From Bradyrhizobium sp. sBnM-33 (lineage in GTDB: Bacteria; Pseudomonadota; Alphaproteobacteria; Rhizobiales; Xanthobacteraceae): 64,000 bases of DNA. Made by a program: the position numbers and the translations under genes. Position 1 is the first letter of the stretch, and every line of letters starts with the position of its first letter. This document shows, in pieces, positions 33,380-41,413 of the stretch. The DNA is taken from NCBI RefSeq assembly GCF_032917945.1, contig NZ_CP136624.1, positions 7,316,001 through 7,380,000 of the forward strand. Reading direction: 5' to 3'. The notes under the pieces were generated by a model. The model had not been told where the DNA came from. It made no database searches and saw only the letters and a list, made by a program, of their open reading frames with translations.

Positions 33380-33478
33380 ATGAGCCAACGGGTCGCGCGA
33401 ATGCGCGCCCGATGACAGGCTCCGCGACATGCGGGACAACGGCCGGCCCCGGATATCGCTTCGCTCGTCCGGGCTACA
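33380..33478. repeat. Partial family C repeat plus a GGATATCGCTTCGCTCGTCCGG module
   Basis: TGAGCCAACGGGTCGCGCGA to GATGACAGGCTCC repeats the inner module of the family C copy at 24033-24152 without its outer arms. It is followed by CCCCGGATATCGCTTCGCTC and GTCCGGGCTAC, a second short palindromic piece. Confidence 0.7.
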
Positions 33479-33480
33479 TA

Positions 33481-35526
33481 TCATTGCAACGATATATCCA
33501 GCCAACCAAGCTCGTTGACCGTGACGCGGTCGCCAGTGTCGACGAGCACCGTGGTGGTCTCGGCTTCAATGATCGCCGGCCCCGTCAGCGTATGGCCCGG
33601 CTGCAGGTCGTCGAGCGCGTAGACCGGGACTTCGCGCCAGCCGCCGAAGAAGGCTTGCCGCCGGCTGCGTGGCGAACAGGCGCTGGATGATGCGGCTTCG
33701 CGAGCGCCCTCGTCTTGCCGTTGGACCTCGCCGACCGCGGCGACGCGGGCGTTGACGAAGACGACCTCCTGGCCACGCGAGGCGTAGGTGTACAATTCCT
33801 CGTGCCTGATGTGGAAGCGGTCTTCGATCCGGTCGACGAGATCGGCGGCGTTCCAGTCGAGGCCGTCGAGCGAGACGTCGATCTCAAAGATCTGCTCGCC
33901 GTAGCGCATCTCGGCGGAGCGTTCGATTGTAATACGCCCGCTGAACCACGAACGCAGCCGGCCGGCTGCCTGCTGTTCCAGTCCGGCAAACAGCTCCCGC
34001 ACTTCGTCGGCCGAGATGCGCGCACCGGCACCATAATGCGTCCGGCTGACCTCATAGCGGAGATCGCTGGTCAGCATGCCCCAGGCCGACAGCACCGACG
34101 CCACGGTCGGCACGATGATGCGCTTGATCTCGAGTTCGCGCGCGACCTCCGCCGCGTGCAGACCGGCCGCACCGCCGAAACTCAACAGCGCAAATTTTCG
34201 CGGATCGACGCCGCGGCGCAGCGTCATCAGGCGGATTCCATCGGCCATGTTCAGGTTGATCATGCGGTAGATGCCGGCGGCGGCCTCGACGCACGACAGC
34301 TCCATCGCTGCCGCGATGCGGTCGACGGCTGCTTCCGACGCCGCGCGGTCGAGCGGACGTTTGCCGCCCATGAAGGCGGCGGCGTCGAGATAGCCGAGCA
34401 CGACATTGGCGTCGGTGACGGTCGCGGCCAGGCCGCCATTGCCGTAGCAGGCCGGGCCCGGCACCGAGCCCGCGCTTTCCGGGCCCACACGGAGCGTGCG
34501 GCTGACATCGACGCTGGCGATCGAACCGCCGCCTGCCGCAATGCTCGCAATGTCGAGACTGCGCAGCGCGATACGCTGGCCGGCCAGCATGCCATCGGCG
34601 GAGAGCGAGACCTGCCCCCCAGAAATCAGCGAGATATCGGTGGAGGTGCCGCCCATGTCGAACGGCACCAGATCGGGAATGCCAACCAAATCAGAACACC
34701 GCCGACCGCCCGACATGCCGCCCGCCGGTCCCGACAGCACCGTGCCCGCAGCGAGCCGAGAGGCCTCTCCGACCGGCGCCATGCCGCCATGCGACAGCAC
34801 GACAAAGAGACTCCCCCTGAAGCCGGCCTCGGTGAGCCGCGTTTCGAGATTGGTCAGATAGCGCCGCACGATCGGCTCGACATAGGCGTTCACGATCGTG
34901 GTCGAGACGCGCTCATATTCCTTGATCTGCGGCAGCACGTCGCTGGAGCACGAGATGCTAATGTCCGGCAGCGCCTGCTTCAGCCGCTCGACGGCGGCAA
35001 GTTCGTGAACCGGGTTGAGATAGGAATGCAGAAAGCACACCGCGACCGAGGTCGCGCCTGACTGCCTGATGCCGGCAATGGCGTTGTCTAGCGATTTTGT
35101 ATCAAGCGGAACGAAGACACTGCCGTCGGCCTTGAGCCGCTCCTTGACACCGAAACGCAAATCGCGCGGCACCAGCGGCGCCGGCGGCGGTGAGCGCAAA
35201 TCGTAACGATCGGGTTTCAGGCCCTCGCGCATCTCGATGACGTCGCGATGGCCTTCGGTGGTGATGAGCGCGACTTTTGCTCCCTTGCGCTCCAAGAGCG
35301 CATTGGTGGCAACCGTCGTGCCATGCACGAGACGGTCGGTTGCCGCGAGCATTTCCCCGCGCGTCACGTTCAGCCGCCGCGCCAGCTCTTCCAGGCCCGC
35401 CATCACGCCGATCGATTGATCCGCCGGCGTCGATGGCGATTTTGCAAATATGGTTCGCCCGGTCTCGTCCGTGGCCACCAGATCGGTGTAGGTCCCGCCG
35501 ACGTCAACGCCTATCCTGAACATCAT
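33481..35526 (-). CDS. Hydantoinase/oxoprolinase subunit A (HyuA family)
   Basis: The 681-residue protein starts at the ATG at 35526, overlapping the HyuB stop by four bases. It opens with the actin-like ATP-binding motif FRIGVDVGGTYTDLVATDE, followed by LVHGTTVATNALLERKGAKVALITT and the second phosphate site PFDMGGTSTDISLI. HyuA couples ATP hydrolysis to opening of five-membered cyclic amides (hydantoins, 5-oxoproline) or to carboxylation of ketones in acetone carboxylase relatives. With HyuB it forms the complete enzyme. The substrate is not defined by sequence. An orphan binding protein lies downstream and an MFS transporter upstream. Confidence 0.92.
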   Translation of the reverse strand: MMFRIGVDVGGTYTDLVATDETGRTIFAKSPSTPADQSIGVMAGLEELARRLNVTRGEMLAATDRLVHGTTVATNALLERKGAKVALITTEGHRDVIEMREGLKPDRYDLRSPPPAPLVPRDLRFGVKERLKADGSVFVPLDTKSLDNAIAGIRQSGATSVAVCFLHSYLNPVHELAAVERLKQALPDISISCSSDVLPQIKEYERVSTTIVNAYVEPIVRRYLTNLETRLTEAGFRGSLFVVLSHGGMAPVGEASRLAAGTVLSGPAGGMSGGRRCSDLVGIPDLVPFDMGGTSTDISLISGGQVSLSADGMLAGQRIALRSLDIASIAAGGGSIASVDVSRTLRVGPESAGSVPGPACYGNGGLAATVTDANVVLGYLDAAAFMGGKRPLDRAASEAAVDRIAAAMELSCVEAAAGIYRMINLNMADGIRLMTLRRGVDPRKFALLSFGGAAGLHAAEVARELEIKRIIVPTVASVLSAWGMLTSDLRYEVSRTHYGAGARISADEVRELFAGLEQQAAGRLRSWFSGRITIERSAEMRYGEQIFEIDVSLDGLDWNAADLVDRIEDRFHIRHEELYTYASRGQEVVFVNARVAAVGEVQRQDEGAREAASSSACSPRSRRQAFFGGWREVPVYALDDLQPGHTLTGPAIIEAETTTVLVDTGDRVTVNELGWLDISLQ

Positions 35527-37190
35527 GAGGACGCCTGCTCCGCCGAGGCCTCGGTCAGGCCCTGCTCGCGGTCGCGCCGGCGCGCCTCCGCCGATCGCTT
35601 GTCCGGCGGTCCCCAGCCGCCGCCGCCGGAGGAACGGATTTCGAGGCAATCGCCGGGGCGCAGCTCGATGCCGACTTCCTTGGTGCGCAGCACGCGCGGC
35701 TCGTGGCCTTCGGACAGCAGGCGATAATGATGCGGCTTGCCGTCTTCGCCGCCGAGCATGCCGCAGGGACCGTGTCGCGCGCCGTCGCCGGCGGTGTTGC
35801 CCTTCGCGGGCTTTTCCGTCTCCAGCACCAGATCGAGCGACACGCCGAGGCCGCCGCGATACTGGCCGTCGCCGCCGGAGCCCGGACGGAATTCATGCGT
35901 GCGGAAATGCAGGGGAAAGCGCACCTCCGCCACTTCGAGGCTGCCGAACTTCAGCCCGCCGACCGAATGCCACTCGCCGATCGATGACCAGCCGTCGCCG
36001 CCGGAAGACGCACCGCCGCCGGGGCGCGCCTGAAACAGGTGCCAGATAAAATTCCTGCCGGTGCGCGGGTCTTCGCCCTGGATCGCGATCCGGAATCTGC
36101 GGCTCCAGCCGGCCATTGCGCGTTCCGGACAGGATGCGGAAAGCGCCTTCACGATGGCTTCCACGATTTCATTGGACGGATGGCTTGTGCACAGCGTCAC
36201 CGGCCGGCCCGGATCGGCCCACACCACCGTGCCCTGTTTTGCAATTACCTTCAGCGGACGCAGCGCGCCGGTGTTTTTGGGAATCTCCGCGTCGATCAAA
36301 TAGGCAAACGCCATCGCCACCGCGGCCTGCATATTGGCATGCGAGGAATTCACAAAGCTCGTCGATTGTGGATCGGAATCGGACAGATCGACCTCGACGT
36401 CGCTGCCCTTTTTGGTGACCTTTGCAGCGATACGGATGTCGGTGCGGCCGTGGCCGTCGTCATCGAGAAACGCCTCGCCGAAAAACACGCCGTCCTTCCA
36501 GGTTGAGACCACCGCGCGGGTCTGCTGCTCGGTGGCGTCGAGGATCGCTTCCACCGCGGCTTCGACCACCGGCGCACCGAACTCCGCAAACAATCGCGAC
36601 AGCCGTCGCTCGCCGAGATGCGCGGCCCCCAGCATCGCTGCGAGGTCGCCGCGGAATTCGCGGGGGTTGCGGATGTTCAGCGCCAGCAGGTCGAGCAGAT
36701 CGTCGCGCAGGCGGCCTTCCTCGTAGAGCTTGATCGGAGGGACGCGCAGGCCTTCCTGATAGATCTCGGTGGCGGCGGGATTATAGGCGCCGTGCGTGGC
36801 GCCGCCGATATCGCTCTGGTGTGCGCGCACGATGGTCCAGAGCAGCCGCCGCTCGCCGTCGAACACCGGCACGAAGGCGGTCAAATCAGGCAGGTGGCTG
36901 CCGCCATGATAGGGATCGTTGAGCAGGATCACGTCGCCTGGTTTGACGTCCTTGAACCGTTCCTCGACCGCGAGCGTCGCCCATGGCAGCGCGCCGACAT
37001 GAACCGGCAGGTGATCGGCCTGCGCGATCAGCCGTCCAGCGGGGTCGCAGATCGCGAGCGAAAAATCGCGGCTGGAATTGAGGATCTGCGAATAGGAGGT
37101 GCGAAGCATCGCCTCGCCCATCTCCTTCACGATCGAACTGAGGCGGTGCTGGACGACGGAGCGCGTGATGGGATCGATCCTGGCGGACAT
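35523..37190 (-). CDS. Hydantoinase/oxoprolinase subunit B (HyuB family)
   Basis: The 555-residue catalytic partner of HyuA. Family segments are RTSYSQILNSSRDFSLAICD, GDVILLNDPYHGGSHLPDLT, a metal-site region IVRAHQSDIGGATHGAYNP, and GSGGDGQYRGGLG late in the protein. It starts at the ATG of MSARIDPITRSVVQHRL and overlaps hyuA by ATGA, so the two are translationally coupled. A family E-type repeat separates it from the MFS gene upstream. Confidence 0.92.
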   Translation of the reverse strand: MSARIDPITRSVVQHRLSSIVKEMGEAMLRTSYSQILNSSRDFSLAICDPAGRLIAQADHLPVHVGALPWATLAVEERFKDVKPGDVILLNDPYHGGSHLPDLTAFVPVFDGERRLLWTIVRAHQSDIGGATHGAYNPAATEIYQEGLRVPPIKLYEEGRLRDDLLDLLALNIRNPREFRGDLAAMLGAAHLGERRLSRLFAEFGAPVVEAAVEAILDATEQQTRAVVSTWKDGVFFGEAFLDDDGHGRTDIRIAAKVTKKGSDVEVDLSDSDPQSTSFVNSSHANMQAAVAMAFAYLIDAEIPKNTGALRPLKVIAKQGTVVWADPGRPVTLCTSHPSNEIVEAIVKALSASCPERAMAGWSRRFRIAIQGEDPRTGRNFIWHLFQARPGGGASSGGDGWSSIGEWHSVGGLKFGSLEVAEVRFPLHFRTHEFRPGSGGDGQYRGGLGVSLDLVLETEKPAKGNTAGDGARHGPCGMLGGEDGKPHHYRLLSEGHEPRVLRTKEVGIELRPGDCLEIRSSGGGGWGPPDKRSAEARRRDREQGLTEASAEQASS

Positions 37191-37224
37191 GGTTACCCGT
37201 TATATCTGGCGTTCTGCGCCGGAG

Positions 37225-37308
37225 TGTAGGATGGGTTGAGCCCTTGCGAAACCCATCAACGCAGGAGGCCGGCATGATGGGTATCGCTGGCGCTCCACCC
37301 ATCCTACG
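37225..37308. repeat. Intergenic palindromic repeat, family E-like, copy 3
   Basis: TGTAGGATGGGTTGAGC and GAAACCCATCA are mirrored by TGATGGGTATCG and CCACCCATCCTACG. Its right end contains the CTA that is read on the minus strand as the TAG stop of the MFS gene. Confidence 0.8.
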
Positions 37309-38539
37309 TATACAGCAAAAACACCACCGTCCCCACGATCGCGGCCGCTGCCATGAACAGCAGCACCGCAGGCAGTCCGAACATTGCCGCGACCACGCCG
37401 GTTGCCGATTGCATCAGCGCGGCGCCGAGGAAGAACGCGAGGTTGACGGCGGAGAGCGCCTTGCCGGCGTTCTGCGCGCCCGCCAGTTGCCGCGTCATGC
37501 CGAAGAGCAGCGGCTGCGCCGATATGGCGATGCCGATCAGCCCCAGCAGCACGCTGTCGAGTCGCGGCGGCATCGCCGTCATCCCGAACAGTTCCGAAAG
37601 CGGATAATGCGGCGCGCCCGCCGCCATCAGCGCGAGCAACACGGCTACGAAGGAATGGGTGGCGGCCAGCACCTCGCGGCGGTGCCCGATATTGCGGTCG
37701 AGGATGCCGATCAAGAGGGGACCAACGATCAACGCCAGCGTGAACAGGCCGAGCGCGTTGCCGGCCTCGATGCGGCCAACACCCTTGACCTCCATCAGCC
37801 AGGGTCCGCCCCATAATCCGCGCAACACCAGCGAGACCGCCAGCGAGACCAGCGACAGCGCGATCAGACCGCGCAGTGGGCGCGACAAGCCGATGCGCAG
37901 CACTTCGGCCATTTGCGACAATGGCGAGGAGTCATCGGCATGCGCGGCCGGCTGCTTCGGCACCAGCGCGAATACCGCCACTGCTACTACGGCGCCGAAG
38001 CCAGCGGAAATCCAGAATCCCGCGCGCCAGCCAAAATGTTCTACGACGAAAGCCAGCGGGCTCGACGACAGCAGCATGCCGACATTGCCGATCGAGAGGA
38101 TGATGCCGGACCACAGGCCGAAGCGCGCCGCCGACATCTGTTTCGCCGCCAGCGTCATCGGGCACATCAGCATGCCCGAGGTCGCGACCCCGAGCAGGAA
38201 CTGGCCGAACAGAAAGCTCTCCGGCCCGGTGGCCAGACCCGACGCCAGCGCGCCGACGATGGTTCCCGCCAGCAGACTGAGCGACACCGGCCGCACGCCA
38301 AAGCGATCCATCGCTGCGCCGACCGGAATCTGCGAGGCGGCAAAGCCGAAATGATAGATCGAGGTTAGGCTCGCCAGCGTCTGCGAGGGCGTTTTGAAAT
38401 CGGCCGCCATCACGTCGAGGCTCACGGCCGGAATGGTTCGCAGCAGCGTCGACAACATGTGACCGCAGGCCAGCGCCAGCAGCGCAAAAATCAGTGCGCG
38501 GAAATTGACATCCGCACCGTCGGCCTTGCCGTCGTCCAT
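37304..38539 (-). CDS. MFS transporter
   Basis: The 411-residue membrane protein has about 12 hydrophobic segments and the MFS loop 2-3 signature GAAMDRFGVRPVSL. A central hydrophilic loop (PKQPAAHADDSSPLSQ) separates the two six-helix halves. It imports or exports a small solute. With HyuA/HyuB downstream on the same strand, uptake of a hydantoin- or oxoproline-like substrate is possible. The final residues and stop codon are read from a family E repeat, so the C-terminus may have been changed by repeat insertion. A hairpin lies directly in front of the start codon. Confidence 0.88.
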   Translation of the reverse strand: MDDGKADGADVNFRALIFALLALACGHMLSTLLRTIPAVSLDVMAADFKTPSQTLASLTSIYHFGFAASQIPVGAAMDRFGVRPVSLSLLAGTIVGALASGLATGPESFLFGQFLLGVATSGMLMCPMTLAAKQMSAARFGLWSGIILSIGNVGMLLSSSPLAFVVEHFGWRAGFWISAGFGAVVAVAVFALVPKQPAAHADDSSPLSQMAEVLRIGLSRPLRGLIALSLVSLAVSLVLRGLWGGPWLMEVKGVGRIEAGNALGLFTLALIVGPLLIGILDRNIGHRREVLAATHSFVAVLLALMAAGAPHYPLSELFGMTAMPPRLDSVLLGLIGIAISAQPLLFGMTRQLAGAQNAGKALSAVNLAFFLGAALMQSATGVVAAMFGLPAVLLFMAAAAIVGTVVFLLYT

Positions 38540-38546
38540 GAGCCGT

Positions 38547-38572
38547 CTCGCCCCAAACTGTTTCGGGGCGAG
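38547..38572 (-). promoter_or_regulatory. Perfect 8-bp hairpin immediately upstream of the MFS start codon
   Basis: CTCGCCCC (38547-38554) and GGGGCGAG (38565-38572) pair perfectly around a 10-base loop. On the minus strand the 3' arm ends seven bases before the ATG and contains the only purine-rich stretch (GGGGCGAGA) that could serve as ribosome site. It may control translation or end transcription from the gene upstream; there is no T tract. Confidence 0.45.
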
Positions 38573-38617
38573 GTAGCACCAATATGGTGGGAATGCGAAT
38601 CCGCCCGCTCGCGGCGA

Positions 38618-39463
38618 TCAGCTCCTGTGGAACACCAGCGTTCGCAGTTCGATGCTCTCGCGCGGCGGCGCATCGGCCGGCGTAGTCGGATCGACGAAGG
38701 CGGTATGCGGCCCGAACCGTGTGCGGCCGTCGGTTGCTGAATCGTAGCACTTCAAGAGCAGCGCCTCGTCGGTCCGCATTTCCGGAATGTAGTACCAGCG
38801 ATGGTTCGGGTTGTATTTTACCGAATATGTTTCGCCGCTGCGGTTTGGATAGATCAGGTCGGAAGCAACGAGATCGCCCGGCTCCACCGTCTGGCCGTCG
38901 CACATTGCCAGCGGCGTATCGCGCAACGGACCCCGGATCGGCCGCCAGACATTGACGACCTGCACCCGTCCCTTCAGAAGCTCGTCAGCCTCATCCGGCA
39001 AATGCTCGCGCACGCGGTTGGCGCCTAATTTATCGGTCTGGTCGACATGGACGCGCGTGGCCGGCTGCCGTGGGCCAGCGCCCCTGATATCGGCGGCGCC
39101 CTCCACGCGTTTGCGCACGGTGTGATCGAAGATGAAGACGCGGTCGGCTTTGAGGGTCGCCTTCAGGAAGGCTTCCACGGCGGGGTAGTAGACGTTCTTC
39201 ACTTCCTTATCGTCGTAGAAATTCCTGACGATGGTGGGATGGCGGACCAGCGCAAAACCCTCGCGGTCCAAAGAGAGGTTGGCGGCGATCAGGCGCGCGT
39301 CGAAGATCGGGACGTTGTGCGGCTCGGGCAGCGCGGTGGATTTGGGTTCGCCCGGCGGCGGATCGAAGGCGTAGGTGCGGGGCTTTCCCGGCGTGGGCGC
39401 GAGATAGTTCAGCTCGGCGGTGACGAAGGGAAGCGATTCGAGTTTTGCTTGCTGCAGGCCCAT
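38618..39463 (-). CDS. CmcJ/NvfI-family oxidoreductase (2-oxoglutarate/Fe-dioxygenase-like)
   Basis: The ATG at 39463 (MGLQQAKLESLPFVTAELNYL) gives 281 residues; the longer frame from 39523 lacks a ribosome site. The protein carries a probable iron site H139-x-D141 (RVHVDQTD) with H253 (FGPHTAFVDP) and Arg residues near the end (RESIELRTLVFHR). CmcJ-type proteins occur in cephamycin and fungal meroterpenoid pathways, and bacterial members of unknown role are common. No biosynthetic cluster is visible here, so a catabolic or detoxifying hydroxylation is as likely. Confidence 0.82.
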   Translation of the reverse strand: MGLQQAKLESLPFVTAELNYLAPTPGKPRTYAFDPPPGEPKSTALPEPHNVPIFDARLIAANLSLDREGFALVRHPTIVRNFYDDKEVKNVYYPAVEAFLKATLKADRVFIFDHTVRKRVEGAADIRGAGPRQPATRVHVDQTDKLGANRVREHLPDEADELLKGRVQVVNVWRPIRGPLRDTPLAMCDGQTVEPGDLVASDLIYPNRSGETYSVKYNPNHRWYYIPEMRTDEALLLKCYDSATDGRTRFGPHTAFVDPTTPADAPPRESIELRTLVFHRS

Positions 39464-39721
39464 GGTGGTCTCCTGGACTCCATTGTTGTTCTTTTTGATG
39501 TTGGCGCGGCCGCCGAGCCCCACAAGGCGCGTTCGAAAATAGCAACATTGCCGTTCCCGACCGGGGCAAACGGGAAAAATCCTTGTCGAACACGCCTGCC
39601 AAACCGGATGGTATTTCCGCCGCTCACGCGTCCGTCATCGGATGTGGCGCGTTGACCCTGCGATGAGGCACGGCAACAATGGGTTCACTCGACCAGTTCC
39701 GGTTCAACTAGGCAGAAGAAC

Positions 39722-40501
39722 ATGCAAGTCACGATGAAGGACAGGGTCGCCGTCGTCACCGGCGGCAGCAAGGGAATTGGCCTCGCCGTCGCCCGGCAAT
39801 TCGCCGCCTCCGGCGCCAAAGTGGCGATCCTCGCGCGCGGCGCAGCCGATCTGACAGCGGCGCGGGAGCTGCTCGCTAAGGACGGACTGGAAGTTCGCGA
39901 CTACGTTTGCAACGTCTCGAAGGCGGAAGACATCGGCAATGCGCATGAAAGGATTGTCGCCGATCTCGGCCCGGTCGACATCCTCATCAACAATGCAGGC
40001 ACCGCGCGGACGATGGCGTTCGAGAACATCAGCGACGAGGCCTGGCAGGAAGACCTCGACCTCAAACTATTCGCTGCGATCCGCTTCAGCCGGCTGGTCT
40101 GGCCGGGCATGAAGGCGCGCAAGTGGGGCCGCATCATCAACGTGCTCAATACCTACGCCAAAGCGCCGGCGGCCTCCTCGGCGCCGACCTCGGTCTCCCG
40201 CGCGGCCGGCATGGCGCTGACCAAGGTGATGGCGAGCGAGGGCGGCGAGCACAACATTCTGGTCAATGCCATGCTGGTTGGCCTGATCATGAGCGATCAG
40301 TGGGTCAAGCGCCACGCCGCGCAGGTACCCGATATGGACTTCGAGATGTTTGCCAAGAACCTTGCCAAGGGCACGCCCTTGGGGCGCATCGGCACAGCGG
40401 AGGAATTCGCCAATCTGGCCTGCTTCCTAGCCTCCGAGCAGGGCTCGTTCATCACCGGCACGGCGATCAATGTCGATGGCGGGCGGTCACCGGTGGTGTG
40501 A
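39722..40501 (+). CDS. Short-chain dehydrogenase/reductase-like protein with replaced catalytic residues
   Basis: The 259-residue SDR starts at MQVTMKDRVAVVTGGSKGIG and keeps the cofactor motif TGGSKGIG and the NNAG motif (LINNAGTAR). Lined up without gaps against E. coli FabG, its active-site region INVLNTYAKAPAASSAPTSV has Asn for the catalytic Ser, and the following TSVSR has Thr for Tyr and Arg for Lys. The end (GTAINVDGGRSPVV) is normal. It may bind NAD(P) without classical reduction chemistry or use other residues. Such atypical SDRs are a recognised subgroup. Function unknown. Confidence 0.87.
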   Translation: MQVTMKDRVAVVTGGSKGIGLAVARQFAASGAKVAILARGAADLTAARELLAKDGLEVRDYVCNVSKAEDIGNAHERIVADLGPVDILINNAGTARTMAFENISDEAWQEDLDLKLFAAIRFSRLVWPGMKARKWGRIINVLNTYAKAPAASSAPTSVSRAAGMALTKVMASEGGEHNILVNAMLVGLIMSDQWVKRHAAQVPDMDFEMFAKNLAKGTPLGRIGTAEEFANLACFLASEQGSFITGTAINVDGGRSPVV

Positions 40502-40527
40502 GGAGACGATTTCATCGTTAAGCGTCG

Positions 40528-40640
40528 CGGTGCAGCGTGAAACGCTGCTCCGCAGAGCCGGGACCTACGGCTGGACCCCGGATCAGCAGCGCACCACGCC
40601 GCAAATGCGGCGCGCTGCGCAGCATCCGGGGAGCGCAAGC
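40528..40640. repeat. Palindromic GC-rich element, family F (single copy here)
   Basis: GCTCCGCAGAGCCGGGACC and GGACCCCGGATCAGCAGCGC are followed by the nested inverted CGCGCTGCGCAGCATCCGGGG. It resembles, from memory, another intergenic repeat of Bradyrhizobium-type genomes, but no second copy occurs in this window. Confidence 0.55.
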
Positions 40641-40647
40641 CCAGCAA

Positions 40648-40674
40648 ACAAAAAGGCCCCCGTCGCCAGGGGCC
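40648..40674 (-). terminator. Rho-independent terminator of the HU gene
   Basis: On the minus strand GGCCCC and GGGGCC pair around a short loop (40655-40674), followed directly by a run of five T and then GTTTG. It lies 13 bases after the HU stop codon. Confidence 0.88.
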
Positions 40675-40686
40675 ATTTCGCTTTTC

Positions 40687-40986
40687 TTAAACCGCGTCCT
40701 TGGCGGCCTTGACCGGGCGGGCCCGGACGATCTTGCGGGCCGGCTTGGCCTTGAACATCATTTCCTCGCCCGTGAAGGGGTTGGTGCCCTTCCGAGCCTT
40801 GGTCGCCGGCTTCTTGACCACGACAAACTTCGCGAAGCCGGGAACGAGGAATACCCCGTTCTTCTTCAGTTCCTTGTGACCGACGTCGACGAGCGTGTCC
40901 ATCACGCTCTTGACCTCTTTCTTCGAAACTTCGGTGGTGGTCGCGATCTTCTCGATCAGCTGCGACTTAGACATTTGGGTGGCCAT
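40687..40986 (-). CDS. HU family DNA-binding protein
   Basis: A 99-residue histone-like protein that bends and compacts DNA. It opens MATQMSKSQLIEKIATTTEVSKKEV and has the DNA-contact arm FLVPGFAKFVVVKKPATKAR followed by KGTNPFTGEEMMFKAKPARK. The extra basic tail (VRARPVKAAKDAV) is typical of rhizobial HU variants. TGGAGCAACC precedes the ATG as ribosome site. It is a single-gene unit closed by a strong terminator. Confidence 0.95.
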   Translation of the reverse strand: MATQMSKSQLIEKIATTTEVSKKEVKSVMDTLVDVGHKELKKNGVFLVPGFAKFVVVKKPATKARKGTNPFTGEEMMFKAKPARKIVRARPVKAAKDAV

Positions 40987-41413
40987 GGTTGCTCCATTGA
41001 TTCTGGCACAGGCGACGATATGGCGGAAACCGCCTAAAAAACAGGGTTTCCGACATTCTGCACAACTATCTCGCTAGTCGAGTTGCAGTGATTCGTCCAA
41101 TTTTTCGCTGAAATTCAGGCCTCCAAAGCCGCCGGACCCTGTTTTTAAGGGGTTTGAGGCGCCTTGTTCGGGACTTTACCCGCCAATCCCAGACTGCGCC
41201 CGCCGCTTAGCCTCTATTCTGGCGAGCCGCGATTTCGCCCTCACGAGCAAAAAATCGGCAGATCGAATGGCCGGCGAGCACGTTGTTTTCTGGCAGGATT
41301 TTCCGCACCCGCGCGGCGATTTGAAAATGACTCGCGTTGGCATTCCATCGTAACATCGAGCTCAAGGCGGACGCGTGAACGGTCCGCCGTCAATATTTGT
41401 TCGGAGACTTCGC
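40987..41413. other. 427-base intergenic region between divergent HU and peptide-transporter genes
   Basis: No convincing gene or repeat was seen. The region must hold the promoters of HU (leftward) and of the binding-protein gene (rightward). A short GGCGGAAACCGCC hairpin lies at about 41023-41035, followed by TAAAAAA, not a T run. AT content rises between 41090 and 41150. Confidence 0.5.

Noticed and set aside
41023..41041. GGCGGAAACCGCC hairpin followed by TAAAAAA as a terminator
   Set aside because: The tract is A-rich on the plus strand and the hairpin lies upstream of both flanking genes, so it does not fit a terminator in either direction.
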